The position numbers and the translations under genes are program-made. A stretch of 10,960 nt of DNA from an uncultured Candidatus Pelagibacter sp. (GTDB lineage: Bacteria > Pseudomonadota > Alphaproteobacteria > Pelagibacterales > Pelagibacteraceae). The stretch covers positions 1-10,960 of the forward strand of contig CAJWKX010000020.1 of assembly GCA_913043015.1 (NCBI GenBank). The letters are read 5' to 3'. Below are positions 1 to 7,249 of this stretch, one piece after another. The notes under the pieces were generated by a model, which worked only from the letters and a program-made list of their open reading frames with translations, searched no databases and was not told where the DNA came from. Within the stretch, counting starts at the first letter, position 1. Every line of letters starts with the position of its first letter.

Positions 1-2
1 GT

Positions 3-737
3 TCTTTTCCAAGAATCCTAGATCTAATTTATTGGCCAACAATTCAAATAATTCTCTGGGGATTTATTTCACAATTTTTCACCATGTATAGCGATTATTA
101 TAATAATACTATTGGGGTTATTTTGAGCTGTGCAATTCTTTATGATTTTTTATTCCGATCAAGCATAAGCTTCAATATGTTATTTCTAGAAGAAATTTGG
201 AGTAGAAATTTTACCAACTTATTTGTTGCTCCATTAAAAGTAAGTGAAATTATAGCTGCACTTACATCTACTGCTTTGCTAAGAACATTAATTGGAATAA
301 TTCCTGCAATAACCCTTATGAGTCCGCTATTCGGAGTTTCTTTATTAAAAATGGGACCGCCGCTGTTTTTGCTTTTTTTAAGTTTATATCTTTTTGGAAC
401 AACTTTAGGCTTGTTGGTTACCTCTGGGCTTTTGAGATATGGTCCCGCCTTTGAAAATACAGCATGGTCATCCCTTTTTCTTTTAGCTCCGTTAGGTTGT
501 GTTTATTATCCACTATCAATTTTACCAGAATGGTTACAAATATTAGCTAAAGGTTTGCCATTGGTCTATATATTTGAGGAAGCAAGATCTATTTTAGTAA
601 ATAATGTGGTAAATTATAAAAATATTATAACTGCACTAGCGTTAAATTTATTTTATTTTGTAGGTGCCATTATTGTTTTCTATTTAGCTTTTTACGGAGC
701 ACGAAAAAAAGGCACTTTAGTTAATATGGGAGAATAA
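3..737 (+). CDS. ABC-2 type transporter permease, 5' end outside the window
   Basis: This is the membrane subunit of an ABC exporter; its substrate cannot be told. The reading frame is open from the left edge: base 3 onward reads SFPRILDLIYWPTIQIILWG before the first ATG at 84. That text is typical of the first membrane segment of ABC-2 permeases (Arg...Tyr-Trp-Pro...Trp-Gly), so the ATG at 84 is internal and the true start lies upstream. The visible 244 residues hold about six hydrophobic segments. A polar stretch with NLFVAPLKVSEIIAA resembles the conserved cytoplasmic coupling region of this family. Later come a GxxxGLLVTS helix and the usual YPLSILPEWLQ-like loop, and the C-terminus is short and basic. 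The ATPase partner is presumably upstream and out of view. The stop is 2 nt from the 3' end of the opposing tRNA, and no ordinary terminator follows. The family call is confident; drug, polysaccharide or lipid export are all possible. Confidence 0.88.
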   Translation, partial: SFPRILDLIYWPTIQIILWGFISQFFTMYSDYYNNTIGVILSCAILYDFLFRSSISFNMLFLEEIWSRNFTNLFVAPLKVSEIIAALTSTALLRTLIGIIPAITLMSPLFGVSLLKMGPPLFLLFLSLYLFGTTLGLLVTSGLLRYGPAFENTAWSSLFLLAPLGCVYYPLSILPEWLQILAKGLPLVYIFEEARSILVNNVVNYKNIITALALNLFYFVGAIIVFYLAFYGARKKGTLVNMGE

Positions 738-739
738 TT

Positions 740-816
740 TGGCGCGCCCGCAAGGAGTCGAACCCTGAACCTCCAGAGCCGAAATCTGGCGCTCTATCCA
801 GTTGAGCTACGAGCGC
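740..816 (-). tRNA. tRNA-Arg, anticodon UCG, with encoded CCA
   Basis: The reverse complement folds into a complete 77-nt cloverleaf. The acceptor arms are GCGCTCG and CGGGCGC (one U-G pair). The D arm is GCTC/GAGC with loop AACTGGATA. The anticodon stem is CCAGA/TCTGG with loop TTTCGGC, the variable loop has 5 nt, and the T arm is CAGGG/CCTTG with loop TTCGACT. The discriminator is G and the CCA tail is encoded (complement of tgg at 740-742). With U33 placed normally, the anticodon is UCG (complement of bases 780-782), which reads CGA and possibly other CGN arginine codons. C35 and the A after GG in the D loop fit arginine identity. The GC-rich gene stands out sharply from its AT-rich surroundings. 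It is transcribed away from rluD and toward the permease. Confidence 0.96.
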
Positions 817-826
817 ATATAGTATT

Positions 827-834
827 ATTATAAT
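827..834. promoter_or_regulatory. Candidate -10 region shared by tRNA-Arg and rluD
   Basis: The 23-nt spacer between the divergent tRNA and rluD contains the palindrome ATTATAAT. It gives a perfect TATAAT on the plus strand (829-834) and on the minus strand (832-827). On the minus strand it lies about the right distance from the tRNA 5' end at 816 for a very short leader. On the plus strand it would start transcription close to the rluD ATG at 840. No convincing -35 box is seen for either direction, and AT-rich spacers yield such hexamers by chance. Confidence 0.35.
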
Positions 835-839
835 AAATT

Positions 840-1820
840 ATGAAAAATATCATTAATTTAATCGTCAAAGATGAAGATAAAAAACAAAGAGTTGATGTTT
901 TTATAAATAAAAAAGAAGAATCTCTCAGTAGAACAAGAATTAAAAAACTAATACTAAAAAAAAAACTAACTCTTAATGATTCTGTTTTAAAAGATCCGTC
1001 AAAAAAAGTAACTTCAGGAGATGTCTTAAAACTTGAAATTCCAGAACCGGTGAAAGCTTCACTAAAACCATACAATTACAAATTAAATATTATTTATGAA
1101 GATGATGATCTGCTAGTAATAAACAAATCAGCAGGCATATCTATGCATCCAGGTGCTGGCAACTATGACAATACAATAGTAAATGCCTTAATAAACTACT
1201 GTGATGGAAACCTATCAACTATTGGTGACGAGCTAAGACCTGGAATAGTTCATAGAATAGATAAAGATACCTCTGGTCTAGTAGTAATTGCAAAAAATAA
1301 TAATACGCATGAACATTTATCAAATCAATTTAATAAACATGCAATTAAAAGAGTTTATCAAGCTTTAATTTGGGGAAAACTAAGACCACAATCTGGAAAA
1401 ATTGAAACTTTAATTACAAGAAGTTCAAAAAATAGACAATTAATGGAAGTTGGAATTTCAAAAGGGAAAAAAGCTATTACTAATTATAAAACATTAGAAA
1501 TTTTTGAAAACAATAAAACACCAACATTTAGTTTTATTGAATGTGTGCTTGAAACAGGAAGAACTCATCAAATAAGAGTTCATATGAGTTATAAGGGAAA
1601 TAATATTTTAGGAGATAAAAAATATAAGAAAAGTTTTAAAAAGCTTAAAAACATTAATGAGCAATTAGAAAAAACAATTTTGAAATTAGATAGACAATTT
1701 TTGCATGCAAAAATTTTAGGTTTTGTTCATCCAAAAACAGGAAAAGAATTAGAATTTTCCTCAATTTTGCCACAAGAGCTTGAGAACATATTAAAAAAGC
1801 TAAGAAATACTAATAAATAA
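840..1820 (+). CDS. rluD: 23S rRNA pseudouridine synthase, RluD type
   Basis: A 326-residue RluA-family enzyme that converts uridines to pseudouridine in 23S rRNA; by family and context it is RluD, which acts on helix 69. An S4-like RNA-binding region covers about residues 15-65 (SRTRIKKLILKKKL...GDVLKLE). The catalytic domain follows from about residue 85. It contains the signature HRIDKDTSG at 138-146, with Asp141 the expected catalytic residue. ETGRTHQIRVH at 238-248 and a C-terminal LHA...HPKTGKEL segment are also typical of the family. The start is secure: two in-frame TAA codons sit at 831-836 and this is the first ATG after them. There is no Shine-Dalgarno sequence. rpoH follows 43 nt downstream on the same strand, an arrangement common in alphaproteobacteria. 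A run of ten A residues (956-965) lies within Lys codons 40-42. RluC is the alternative, but length and neighbour favour RluD. Confidence 0.93.
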   Translation: MKNIINLIVKDEDKKQRVDVFINKKEESLSRTRIKKLILKKKLTLNDSVLKDPSKKVTSGDVLKLEIPEPVKASLKPYNYKLNIIYEDDDLLVINKSAGISMHPGAGNYDNTIVNALINYCDGNLSTIGDELRPGIVHRIDKDTSGLVVIAKNNNTHEHLSNQFNKHAIKRVYQALIWGKLRPQSGKIETLITRSSKNRQLMEVGISKGKKAITNYKTLEIFENNKTPTFSFIECVLETGRTHQIRVHMSYKGNNILGDKKYKKSFKKLKNINEQLEKTILKLDRQFLHAKILGFVHPKTGKELEFSSILPQELENILKKLRNTNK

Positions 1821-1848
1821 AAAGATTGTATTATTGAGTTTCTTAGCT
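1798..1848. repeat. 10-bp perfect inverted repeat between rluD and rpoH
   Basis: AGCTAAGAAA at 1798-1807 is the exact reverse complement of TTTCTTAGCT at 1839-1848, with 31 bases between. The left arm is in the last rluD codons and the right arm is 15 bases before the rpoH ATG; the rluD stop is in the loop. On the plus strand no T-run follows. On the minus strand the stem would be followed by five to six T, so it could instead stop antisense transcripts arriving from the purA operon. It may be a leader hairpin, a protein-binding site or an unusual terminator. The match is seen; the role is inferred. Confidence 0.5.
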
Positions 1849-1853
1849 AAATA
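1826..1853 (+). promoter_or_regulatory. Weak candidate promoter for rpoH
   Basis: TTGTAT (1826-1831) and TAAATA (1848-1853) are separated by 16 bases in the spacer before rpoH. They resemble -35 and -10 boxes and would give a leader of only a few bases. Both are imperfect and the spacer is AT-rich, so co-transcription with rluD is equally possible. Confidence 0.22.
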
Positions 1854-1862
1854 AATACTCAA
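1834..1862 (+). promoter_or_regulatory. Small hairpin abutting the rpoH start codon
   Basis: TTGAGT (1834-1839) pairs perfectly with ACTCAA (1857-1862) around a 17-base loop. The 3' arm ends one base before the rpoH ATG, where a ribosome would load. It overlaps the right arm of the larger inverted repeat at 1798-1848, so the two folds exclude each other. The stem has only two G-C pairs and may be chance. Confidence 0.25.
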
Positions 1863-1863
1863 A

Positions 1864-2757
1864 ATGAGCGCAACAACTAACTATAACCTACCAGTTCTCT
1901 CCAGCGAAGGTAGTCTTGTGGCCTATTTAGCACAAATTAAAAAGTTCCCAATGTTAGCTGCTGAAGAAGAATATATGCTTGCTAAAAATTGGCGAGAAAC
2001 CGGACATTTAAAATCAGCTGAAAAACTCGTGACAAGCCATTTGCGTTTAGTTGCAAAAATTGCAATGGGATACAAAGGATATGGTCTTCCAATCAACGAT
2101 ATGATTTCAGAAGGCAATATTGGTTTAATGCAAGCAGTAAAAAAATTTGAACCTGAAAAAGGTTTTCGATTAGCAACATATGCTATGTGGTGGATTAAAG
2201 CAGCAATTCAAGAATACATTTTAAAATCTTGGAGTTTAGTAAAAATTGGAACAACAACAGCTCAAAAAAAATTATTTTTTAACCTAAGAAAAATAAAAAA
2301 CCAAATTGCACCAAGATCTGAAGGAGACTTAAGAGATGAACATGTCTCTGAGATCGCAGAAAAATTAAATGTTAGTGAAGAAGAAGTTGTTTCTATGAAT
2401 AGAAGACTTTCTGGTAAAGAACATTCACTAAATGCACCAATAGGAGAAGATGGAGATCAATGGCAAGATTGGATTATAGATAAAAACATGGATCAAGAGT
2501 TAAAATTCTCCCAACAGGAAGAAATGGAACAAAGAAAAGATCTTTTACAAGACTCCATTAAAATCTTGAATGAAAGAGAGAGGGAAATTCTCTATGCAAG
2601 AAGACTTGCTGATGAGCCACTTACACTGGAAAATTTAAGTAAAAAATACAAAATTAGTAGAGAAAGGATAAGACAAATTGAAAACAAAGCTTTTGAGAAA
2701 TTACAAAAGCATATGTTAAATTCTGCTAAATCAAAAAATCTTTTACCAGCAAATTAA
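1864..2757 (+). CDS. rpoH: RNA polymerase heat-shock sigma factor RpoH (sigma-32)
   Basis: A 297-residue group 3 sigma factor that directs RNA polymerase to heat-shock promoters. Region 1.2 is at about residues 17-50 ([20 protein letters not shown]). Region 2 is at about 52-122, with [16 protein letters not shown], the region 2.2 core-binding [19 protein letters not shown], and the -10-reading [20 protein letters not shown]. The RpoH box follows at about 134-143 ([10 protein letters not shown]), which separates RpoH from housekeeping sigma factors. Region 4 is C-terminal, with a helix-turn-helix at [24 protein letters not shown]. Length matches the family. The ATG at 1864 gives the normal RpoH N-terminus and has no Shine-Dalgarno. 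Two inverted repeats lie just upstream. The first third uses several CGN arginine codons, while later arginines are AGA. The stop overlaps the purA stop on the other strand. Confidence 0.97.
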   Translation: MSATTNYNLPVLSSEGSLVAYLAQIKKFPMLAAEEEYMLAKNWRETGHLKSAEKLVTSHLRLVAKIAMGYKGYGLPINDMISEGNIGLMQAVKKFEPEKGFRLATYAMWWIKAAIQEYILKSWSLVKIGTTTAQKKLFFNLRKIKNQIAPRSEGDLRDEHVSEIAEKLNVSEEEVVSMNRRLSGKEHSLNAPIGEDGDQWQDWIIDKNMDQELKFSQQEEMEQRKDLLQDSIKILNEREREILYARRLADEPLTLENLSKKYKISRERIRQIENKAFEKLQKHMLNSAKSKNLLPAN

Positions 2758-2773
2758 ATTTCAAAAGGATTTT
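2735..2773. terminator. Weak bidirectional terminator-like hairpin over the rpoH/purA ends
   Basis: AAAATCTTTT (2735-2744) pairs with AAAAGGATTTT (2763-2773) with one bulged G and an 18-base loop containing both overlapping stop codons. Read on the minus strand, the stem runs into a T tract (complement of the A-run at 2733-2738). The stem holds one or two G-C pairs only, so it would be weak. It is nevertheless the only stem-and-T structure seen at this convergent junction. Confidence 0.28.
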
Positions 2774-4046
2774 CAATTAAGATTGCATCGTTTCTTTCTG
2801 GACTTGTAGAGATGCTTGATATTTTTGTTTGAACAAACTTTTCCAATTCTTGGATATAAACTTTTGCATTTTGTGGTAAATTTTCAAATTTTTTAATACC
2901 ATGAGTTGAAGATTTCCATCCTTTAAATGTTTCGTATATAGGTTTTACTTTTAATTGATCATCAACTGCTGCTGGAAGGTAATCTATTTTTTTACCATCT
3001 AGCTCATAAGCAATACACATTTTAATTTCATCTAGCTCATCAAGGACATCTAATTTTGTTAATGCAATTCCGTCTATTCCAGAAACTTTGATTGTTTGCC
3101 TAACTAACACTCCATCAAACCACCCACATCTTCTTTTTCTACTTGTGACTGTTCCAAATTCTTTACCTCGGGTACCAAGTTGTTCTCCAATATCATTAAT
3201 TAATTCTGTTGGAAAAGGTCCTTCACCTACCCTTGTAGTATAAGCTTTTGTAATTCCTAAAACGTAATTGATGGTATTTGGACCACAACCAGAGCCTGTT
3301 GCAGCAGAAGCAGCCACAGTATTAGATGAAGTTACAAATGGATATGTTCCATGGTCTACATCAAGCAATATTCCCTGGGCACCTTCAAACAATATTTTTT
3401 TATCTTGCGTTTTAAATTCATCTATTTTTTTCCAAACTGGTTGGGAATATTTTAAAATTTCAGGTGCTATTATTAATAATTCTTTTTTAAGTTTATCTTT
3501 CTTATAAATTTCTTTGCCTAACCCTTTTCTTATGACGTTATGATGTAATAATGCTGTTTCTAACCTATGATCTAGATTTTTCTCAGAAACCAAATCCATC
3601 ACTCTAATAGATCTTCTGCCGACTTTATCCTCGTACGCAGGACCAATTCCTCTTCTTGTTGTTCCTATTTTAGCTTTTCCAGCTGAATCTTCTCTTATTT
3701 CGTCCATTTCCTTATGAAATGGCAAAATTAAATTTGCAGCCTCTGAAATAATTAAGTTTTTTTGATTAACTTCTATTCCTTTAGATTTTATTTCTTTGAT
3801 TTCATCTAATAATGCCCAAGGATCGATCACAACACCATTGCCAATAATCGAAATTTTATTTTTTCTGACAATTCCAGAAGGAAGTAATCGAAGTTTATAA
3901 GTTATCCCATCTATGACTAAAGTATGACCCGCATTATGGCCTCCTTGAAATCTAATAACAACATCCGCTTGACTTGATAACCAGTCAACAATTTTGCCTT
4001 TACCTTCATCTCCCCACTGCGAACCAACAACTACTACATTTCTCAT
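2754..4046 (-). CDS. purA: Adenylosuccinate synthetase
   Basis: PurA joins IMP and aspartate using GTP to give adenylosuccinate, the first committed step to AMP, in the cytoplasm. The 430-residue length matches the E. coli enzyme. The N-terminal [20 protein letters not shown] holds the GTP-binding GDEGKGK loop at 12-18, including Asp13. GGHNAGHT at 35-42 includes His41, so the two catalytic residues fall at their E. coli positions. [18 protein letters not shown] at 127-144 is the IMP-binding signature. [22 protein letters not shown] at about 222-243, KLDVLD at 331-336 and a C-terminal SPERND complete the family pattern. It is the last gene of the minus-strand run; its ATG overlaps the thiD stop in TAATG, which suggests translational coupling. 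Its stop overlaps the rpoH stop, so its transcript must end inside or beyond rpoH. Confidence 0.98.
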   Translation of the reverse strand: MRNVVVVGSQWGDEGKGKIVDWLSSQADVVIRFQGGHNAGHTLVIDGITYKLRLLPSGIVRKNKISIIGNGVVIDPWALLDEIKEIKSKGIEVNQKNLIISEAANLILPFHKEMDEIREDSAGKAKIGTTRRGIGPAYEDKVGRRSIRVMDLVSEKNLDHRLETALLHHNVIRKGLGKEIYKKDKLKKELLIIAPEILKYSQPVWKKIDEFKTQDKKILFEGAQGILLDVDHGTYPFVTSSNTVAASAATGSGCGPNTINYVLGITKAYTTRVGEGPFPTELINDIGEQLGTRGKEFGTVTSRKRRCGWFDGVLVRQTIKVSGIDGIALTKLDVLDELDEIKMCIAYELDGKKIDYLPAAVDDQLKVKPIYETFKGWKSSTHGIKKFENLPQNAKVYIQELEKFVQTKISSISTSPERNDAILIENPFEI

Positions 4047-4858
4047 TATCTAAATTTTTTATTAACTATTATTGAATTTAAATGGTTAATTGGTCCATGA
4101 CCTTTTCCAAAATTAGGCCTTGTTCCAATTGCTTGGTTAACATATTTAATTCCCATCTCACAAGATTTCTTTAACGTTTTTCCACAACCAAAAAAAGTTG
4201 CGATCGCGCTAGATAATGTACAACCCGTTCCATGAGTATTCTTTGTTAAAAATTTATTATTTTTAAAAACAGCAATTTCGTTTTTATTAAAAAATATATC
4301 CTGTATAATTTTTGAAGACAAATGTCCTCCTTTAATTAATACATTTTTTGCTCCTAAATTAAGTAATTTATTTGCGGCAAAAATCATATCTTCTTTAGTT
4401 TTTATTTTTGTATTTGTTAAAATTTCTGCCTCTGGAATATTTGGGGTAATTAAAGATACTTTTTTAATTAATGTTGTTTTTAAAATTTCAATTGTTTTAT
4501 CATTTATAAGTTTGGCGCCACTCTTTGCAACCATTACTGGATCTAAAATGATTTTTTTATTTTTAATTTTATGCAATGATTTAATAACAGCGTTGATAAC
4601 ACTGACTGAATGCAACATTCCAATTTTTATTGCATCAGGTTTTATATCTATTGCAGTATATTCAATTTGATTTGAAATTTCTTTTGGATTAATTGATATA
4701 ATTGATTTTACTCCTGTTGTATTTTGAGCAGTTATGGCCGTCACGGCAGTCATTGCATAAGAGCCTAGCGATGTAACTGTCTTGATGTCCGCTTGAATTC
4801 CTGCTCCTCCTGAAGAGTCAGATCCTGCTATGATTAATATTTTCGAATTAGGTTTCAA
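4046..4858 (-). CDS. thiD: Hydroxymethylpyrimidine (phosphate) kinase ThiD
   Basis: ThiD phosphorylates 4-amino-5-hydroxymethyl-2-methylpyrimidine (HMP) and its monophosphate to HMP-PP for thiamin synthesis. The 270-residue ribokinase-like protein begins [20 protein letters not shown] (7-26, HMP-binding signature). DPVMVAKSG is at 106-114, TPNIPEAE at 138-145, KGGH at 176-179, and the anion-hole motif [12 protein letters not shown] at 209-220 has Cys213 where the enterobacterial enzyme has its catalytic Cys. The start is TTG at 4858: the frame has a stop seven codons upstream, no ATG lies between, and the next Met (36) is past the signature. The TTG is one base after the glmM stop, so coupled translation is likely. 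Its stop shares a base with the purA start. If the lineage is SAR11, which is known to need external HMP, this would be a salvage enzyme; that is inference. Confidence 0.95.
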   Translation of the reverse strand: MKPNSKILIIAGSDSSGGAGIQADIKTVTSLGSYAMTAVTAITAQNTTGVKSIISINPKEISNQIEYTAIDIKPDAIKIGMLHSVSVINAVIKSLHKIKNKKIILDPVMVAKSGAKLINDKTIEILKTTLIKKVSLITPNIPEAEILTNTKIKTKEDMIFAANKLLNLGAKNVLIKGGHLSSKIIQDIFFNKNEIAVFKNNKFLTKNTHGTGCTLSSAIATFFGCGKTLKKSCEMGIKYVNQAIGTRPNFGKGHGPINHLNSIIVNKKFR

Positions 4859-4859
4859 T

Positions 4860-6191
4860 TTATTTAATAGTTTTTTTTACTATATTTATACATTTTTGAA
4901 TCAATTTTTTGTTTTCAGATTCTCCCATAATTCTAATCTTGGGTTCTGTTCCAGATTTTCTAACTAACATCCTTCCATTATTTTTAATTAATTGATTTGC
5001 TTCTCTAATTGCTTTTTTACAATTCGGAGAATTGATAATTGATTTATCTCTAACAACAATATTTTTTAGAATCTGTGGAATTGGTTTAAACACATTGAAT
5101 AACTCGCTGGCATTTTTACCTTTTCGCATTGAAAATAAAATTTCCAAAGCAACTAATAAACCATCTCCTGTTGTTGCAAACTTTCCAAGAATAATATGCC
5201 CTGACTGCTCTCCACCTAAATTAAATTTATATTTCTGCATTTTTTCTTTTACATATCGATCACCAACATTTGCTCTATAAAATTTTATTTTTATTTTTTT
5301 AAAATATTTTTCTAATCCGTAGTTTGACATCAATGTACCAATCACTCCGCCTTTTAACATTTTTTTTCTTTTCCACCTGGTTGCCAACATTGCAATGATT
5401 TGGTCACCATTAATAATTCTACCTTTTTCATCAGATAGAATTATCCGATCAGCATCACCATCCAATGAAATACCTAGTTTAGCTTTATATTTTCTAACCG
5501 CTGACTGAATTTTGTGAGGATAAGTGGATCCACAATTTTCATTGATATTTAGGCCGTTTGGAGAAGTTCCAATTGAAATTACTTTAGCGCCTAGAGATTT
5601 TAACAGTTTAGGACCCAACTTGTAGCCTGCTCCATTTGCACAATCTATGACTATTTTTAAACCATTTAATTTAAAATTATTAGGAAAATTGCTCTTTAAA
5701 ATTTTAATATATCTATTGTTACCATCCTCTAGTCTTTTTACCCTACCTAATTTTTCTGGTTTAGAAAGATTCTTGATTATTTTTGAATCAATAAGTTTTT
5801 CTATTTTTTTTTCTATTTTATCAGAAAGTTTTAAACCATCGGGTCCAAATAGTTTTAAACCATTATCATAAAAAAGATTGTGAGAAGCGGTAATCATTAT
5901 CCCCATGTTGGCTTTCATAAACTTTGTTAACATTGCAAGACCATTGGTGGGTAAAGGACCCAAAGTATAAACATGCATCCCTGCTGATGCTAGTCCTGAA
6001 ACTAATGCTGGCTCTAAGGTGTATCCTGATAATCTTGTATCTTTAGAGATTATCGCCGTCTGTTTAGTTTTTCTTAAATTTTTAAAATAAGTTCCAGCTG
6101 CCAATCCAAATTTAAAAAACATTTCACCATTAATATTCCCTTTATTAACAGTTCCTCTAATTCCATCTGTTCCAAAATATTTCTTAGTCAT
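4860..6191 (-). CDS. glmM: Phosphoglucosamine mutase
   Basis: GlmM interconverts glucosamine-6-phosphate and glucosamine-1-phosphate, feeding UDP-GlcNAc for peptidoglycan and lipid A. The 443-residue length is normal for the alpha-D-phosphohexomutase family. The protein opens KYFGTDGIRGTVN (4-16). The active-site TASHN at 101-105 carries the phosphorylated Ser103, and DGDADR at 244-249 binds Mg2+ through Asp244, 246 and 248. GGEQSGHII (sugar specificity) comes later, and the C-terminal domain has RKSGTEPKIRIMGE for phosphate binding. The TASHN and GGEQSGHII sequences fit GlmM better than phosphomannomutase or phosphoglucomutase. Its ATG overlaps the folP stop in TAATG. Placement downstream of ftsH/folP is a conserved bacterial arrangement. 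Confidence 0.97.
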   Translation of the reverse strand: MTKKYFGTDGIRGTVNKGNINGEMFFKFGLAAGTYFKNLRKTKQTAIISKDTRLSGYTLEPALVSGLASAGMHVYTLGPLPTNGLAMLTKFMKANMGIMITASHNLFYDNGLKLFGPDGLKLSDKIEKKIEKLIDSKIIKNLSKPEKLGRVKRLEDGNNRYIKILKSNFPNNFKLNGLKIVIDCANGAGYKLGPKLLKSLGAKVISIGTSPNGLNINENCGSTYPHKIQSAVRKYKAKLGISLDGDADRIILSDEKGRIINGDQIIAMLATRWKRKKMLKGGVIGTLMSNYGLEKYFKKIKIKFYRANVGDRYVKEKMQKYKFNLGGEQSGHIILGKFATTGDGLLVALEILFSMRKGKNASELFNVFKPIPQILKNIVVRDKSIINSPNCKKAIREANQLIKNNGRMLVRKSGTEPKIRIMGESENKKLIQKCINIVKKTIK

Positions 6192-7243
6192 TAATTAAAT
6201 TGGAATGTTTTAAAAACTTTAATACTTTGATTTACTTCGTTAACATTATGCACGCGATACATTTGTACTCCTTGTAACATCCCAAATAAAGCAGAAGAAA
6301 TAGTTCCTCCTAATCTTTCTTGGCTATCATTAATTCCAGATAAATCTTTAATAAATCTTTTTCTAGAAATTCCAATTAATATAGGAAAACCTAAGCTGTG
6401 AAAAAGAGAAATATTTGAAATGAGAGTAATATTATGTTTCAAGTTTTTACCAAAGCCAATACCTGGATCAATAATAATATTATTGTGTGAAATTCCTTTA
6501 TTTTTAATTAATTTTATTTGCTTTTCAAAAAAATCATAAATATCTAAAAGAATATTTTTATATTTAGGATTTTTTTGCATAGTTTCTGGTGTGCCTTGCA
6601 TGTGATGTATAACGAAAGGAATTTTATAATGTTTTAATATATTGATTGTTTTTGGATCATGTTTTAATCCCGATACATCGTTAATCATATTTACACCAAA
6701 TTTTATTCCTTTTTGCATAATTTCACTCTTTCTTGTGTCTAAGGATAATAAACATTTTTCATATTTTAATTTTTTTAGAGTTGGCTCAATTCTTTGCCAT
6801 TCTTTTTTAACCTTAAGTTCTTTGGCTCCGGGTCTAGTAGACTCGCCACCAATATCAATTATTGAACTACCAGATTTAATTAATTTCCTAGCATGCAATA
6901 ATCCTAAATTTTTTTTATTATATTTTCCTCCGTCTGAAAAACTATCGGGAGTAAGATTTAAAACACCCATGATTATTGGATAATTATTTAAGTTTATTTT
7001 AGAAAATTTTTTTCTTTTTGTAATTAATTTTAAATCTTTTTTAATTTTTTTTTGAAGAGATAATGAGAGTTTTTTTAATTCTTTTATATTAATTAATTTT
7101 TTATTTTTTCTAGATAAGATTTCTATATGATCAAATGAAATATTTGAATTTCCATTTAATGGTAATGAATTTTTTTTTCTAACTAATTTTCTTGAATAAC
7201 TTCCATAATAAAAATTACACACTCTTGTGTAATATTTTTCCAT
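6191..7243 (-). CDS. folP: Dihydropteroate synthase with an N-terminal extension
   Basis: FolP condenses p-aminobenzoate with dihydropterin pyrophosphate to give dihydropteroate in folate synthesis. The TIM-barrel domain starts near residue 88. It has GVLNLTPDSFSDGG at 93-106, DIGGESTRPGA at 130-140, SLDTRKS at 167-173, INDVSG at 187-192, HHMQGTP at 213-219, DPGIGFGK at 259-266 and GISRKRF at 291-297. It ends with RVHNV at 330-334, where the common form is RVHDV. At 350 residues it is about 70 longer than the E. coli enzyme. The extra N-terminal ~88 residues resemble the extension I recall from alphaproteobacterial FolP (Arg near the start, a PLNGN-like turn, then IEILSR), followed by a Lys-rich helical linker. 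The start is firm: the ftsH stop is in the same frame three codons upstream and this is the first ATG. Six bases separate it from ftsH. Confidence 0.95.
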   Translation of the reverse strand: MEKYYTRVCNFYYGSYSRKLVRKKNSLPLNGNSNISFDHIEILSRKNKKLINIKELKKLSLSLQKKIKKDLKLITKRKKFSKINLNNYPIIMGVLNLTPDSFSDGGKYNKKNLGLLHARKLIKSGSSIIDIGGESTRPGAKELKVKKEWQRIEPTLKKLKYEKCLLSLDTRKSEIMQKGIKFGVNMINDVSGLKHDPKTINILKHYKIPFVIHHMQGTPETMQKNPKYKNILLDIYDFFEKQIKLIKNKGISHNNIIIDPGIGFGKNLKHNITLISNISLFHSLGFPILIGISRKRFIKDLSGINDSQERLGGTISSALFGMLQGVQMYRVHNVNEVNQSIKVFKTFQFN

Positions 7244-7249
7244 TATGAA

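Noticed and set aside
84..86. ATG at 84 as the start of the permease
   Set aside because: The frame is open upstream to the window edge and encodes a conserved first membrane segment, so this Met is internal.
740..816. tRNA gene as an integration site for a mobile element
   Set aside because: No integrase, duplicated tRNA 3' fragment or foreign-looking genes are visible on either side.
794..1075. Minus-strand open frame spanning part of the tRNA and the rluD start
   Set aside because: It runs through the tRNA gene and opposite the rluD S4 domain; Phe/Ser-rich text typical of antisense frames.
6642..6983. A 113-codon plus-strand open frame over folP
   Set aside because: Antisense to the dihydropteroate synthase motifs; hydrophobic composition comes from complementing Lys-rich codons.
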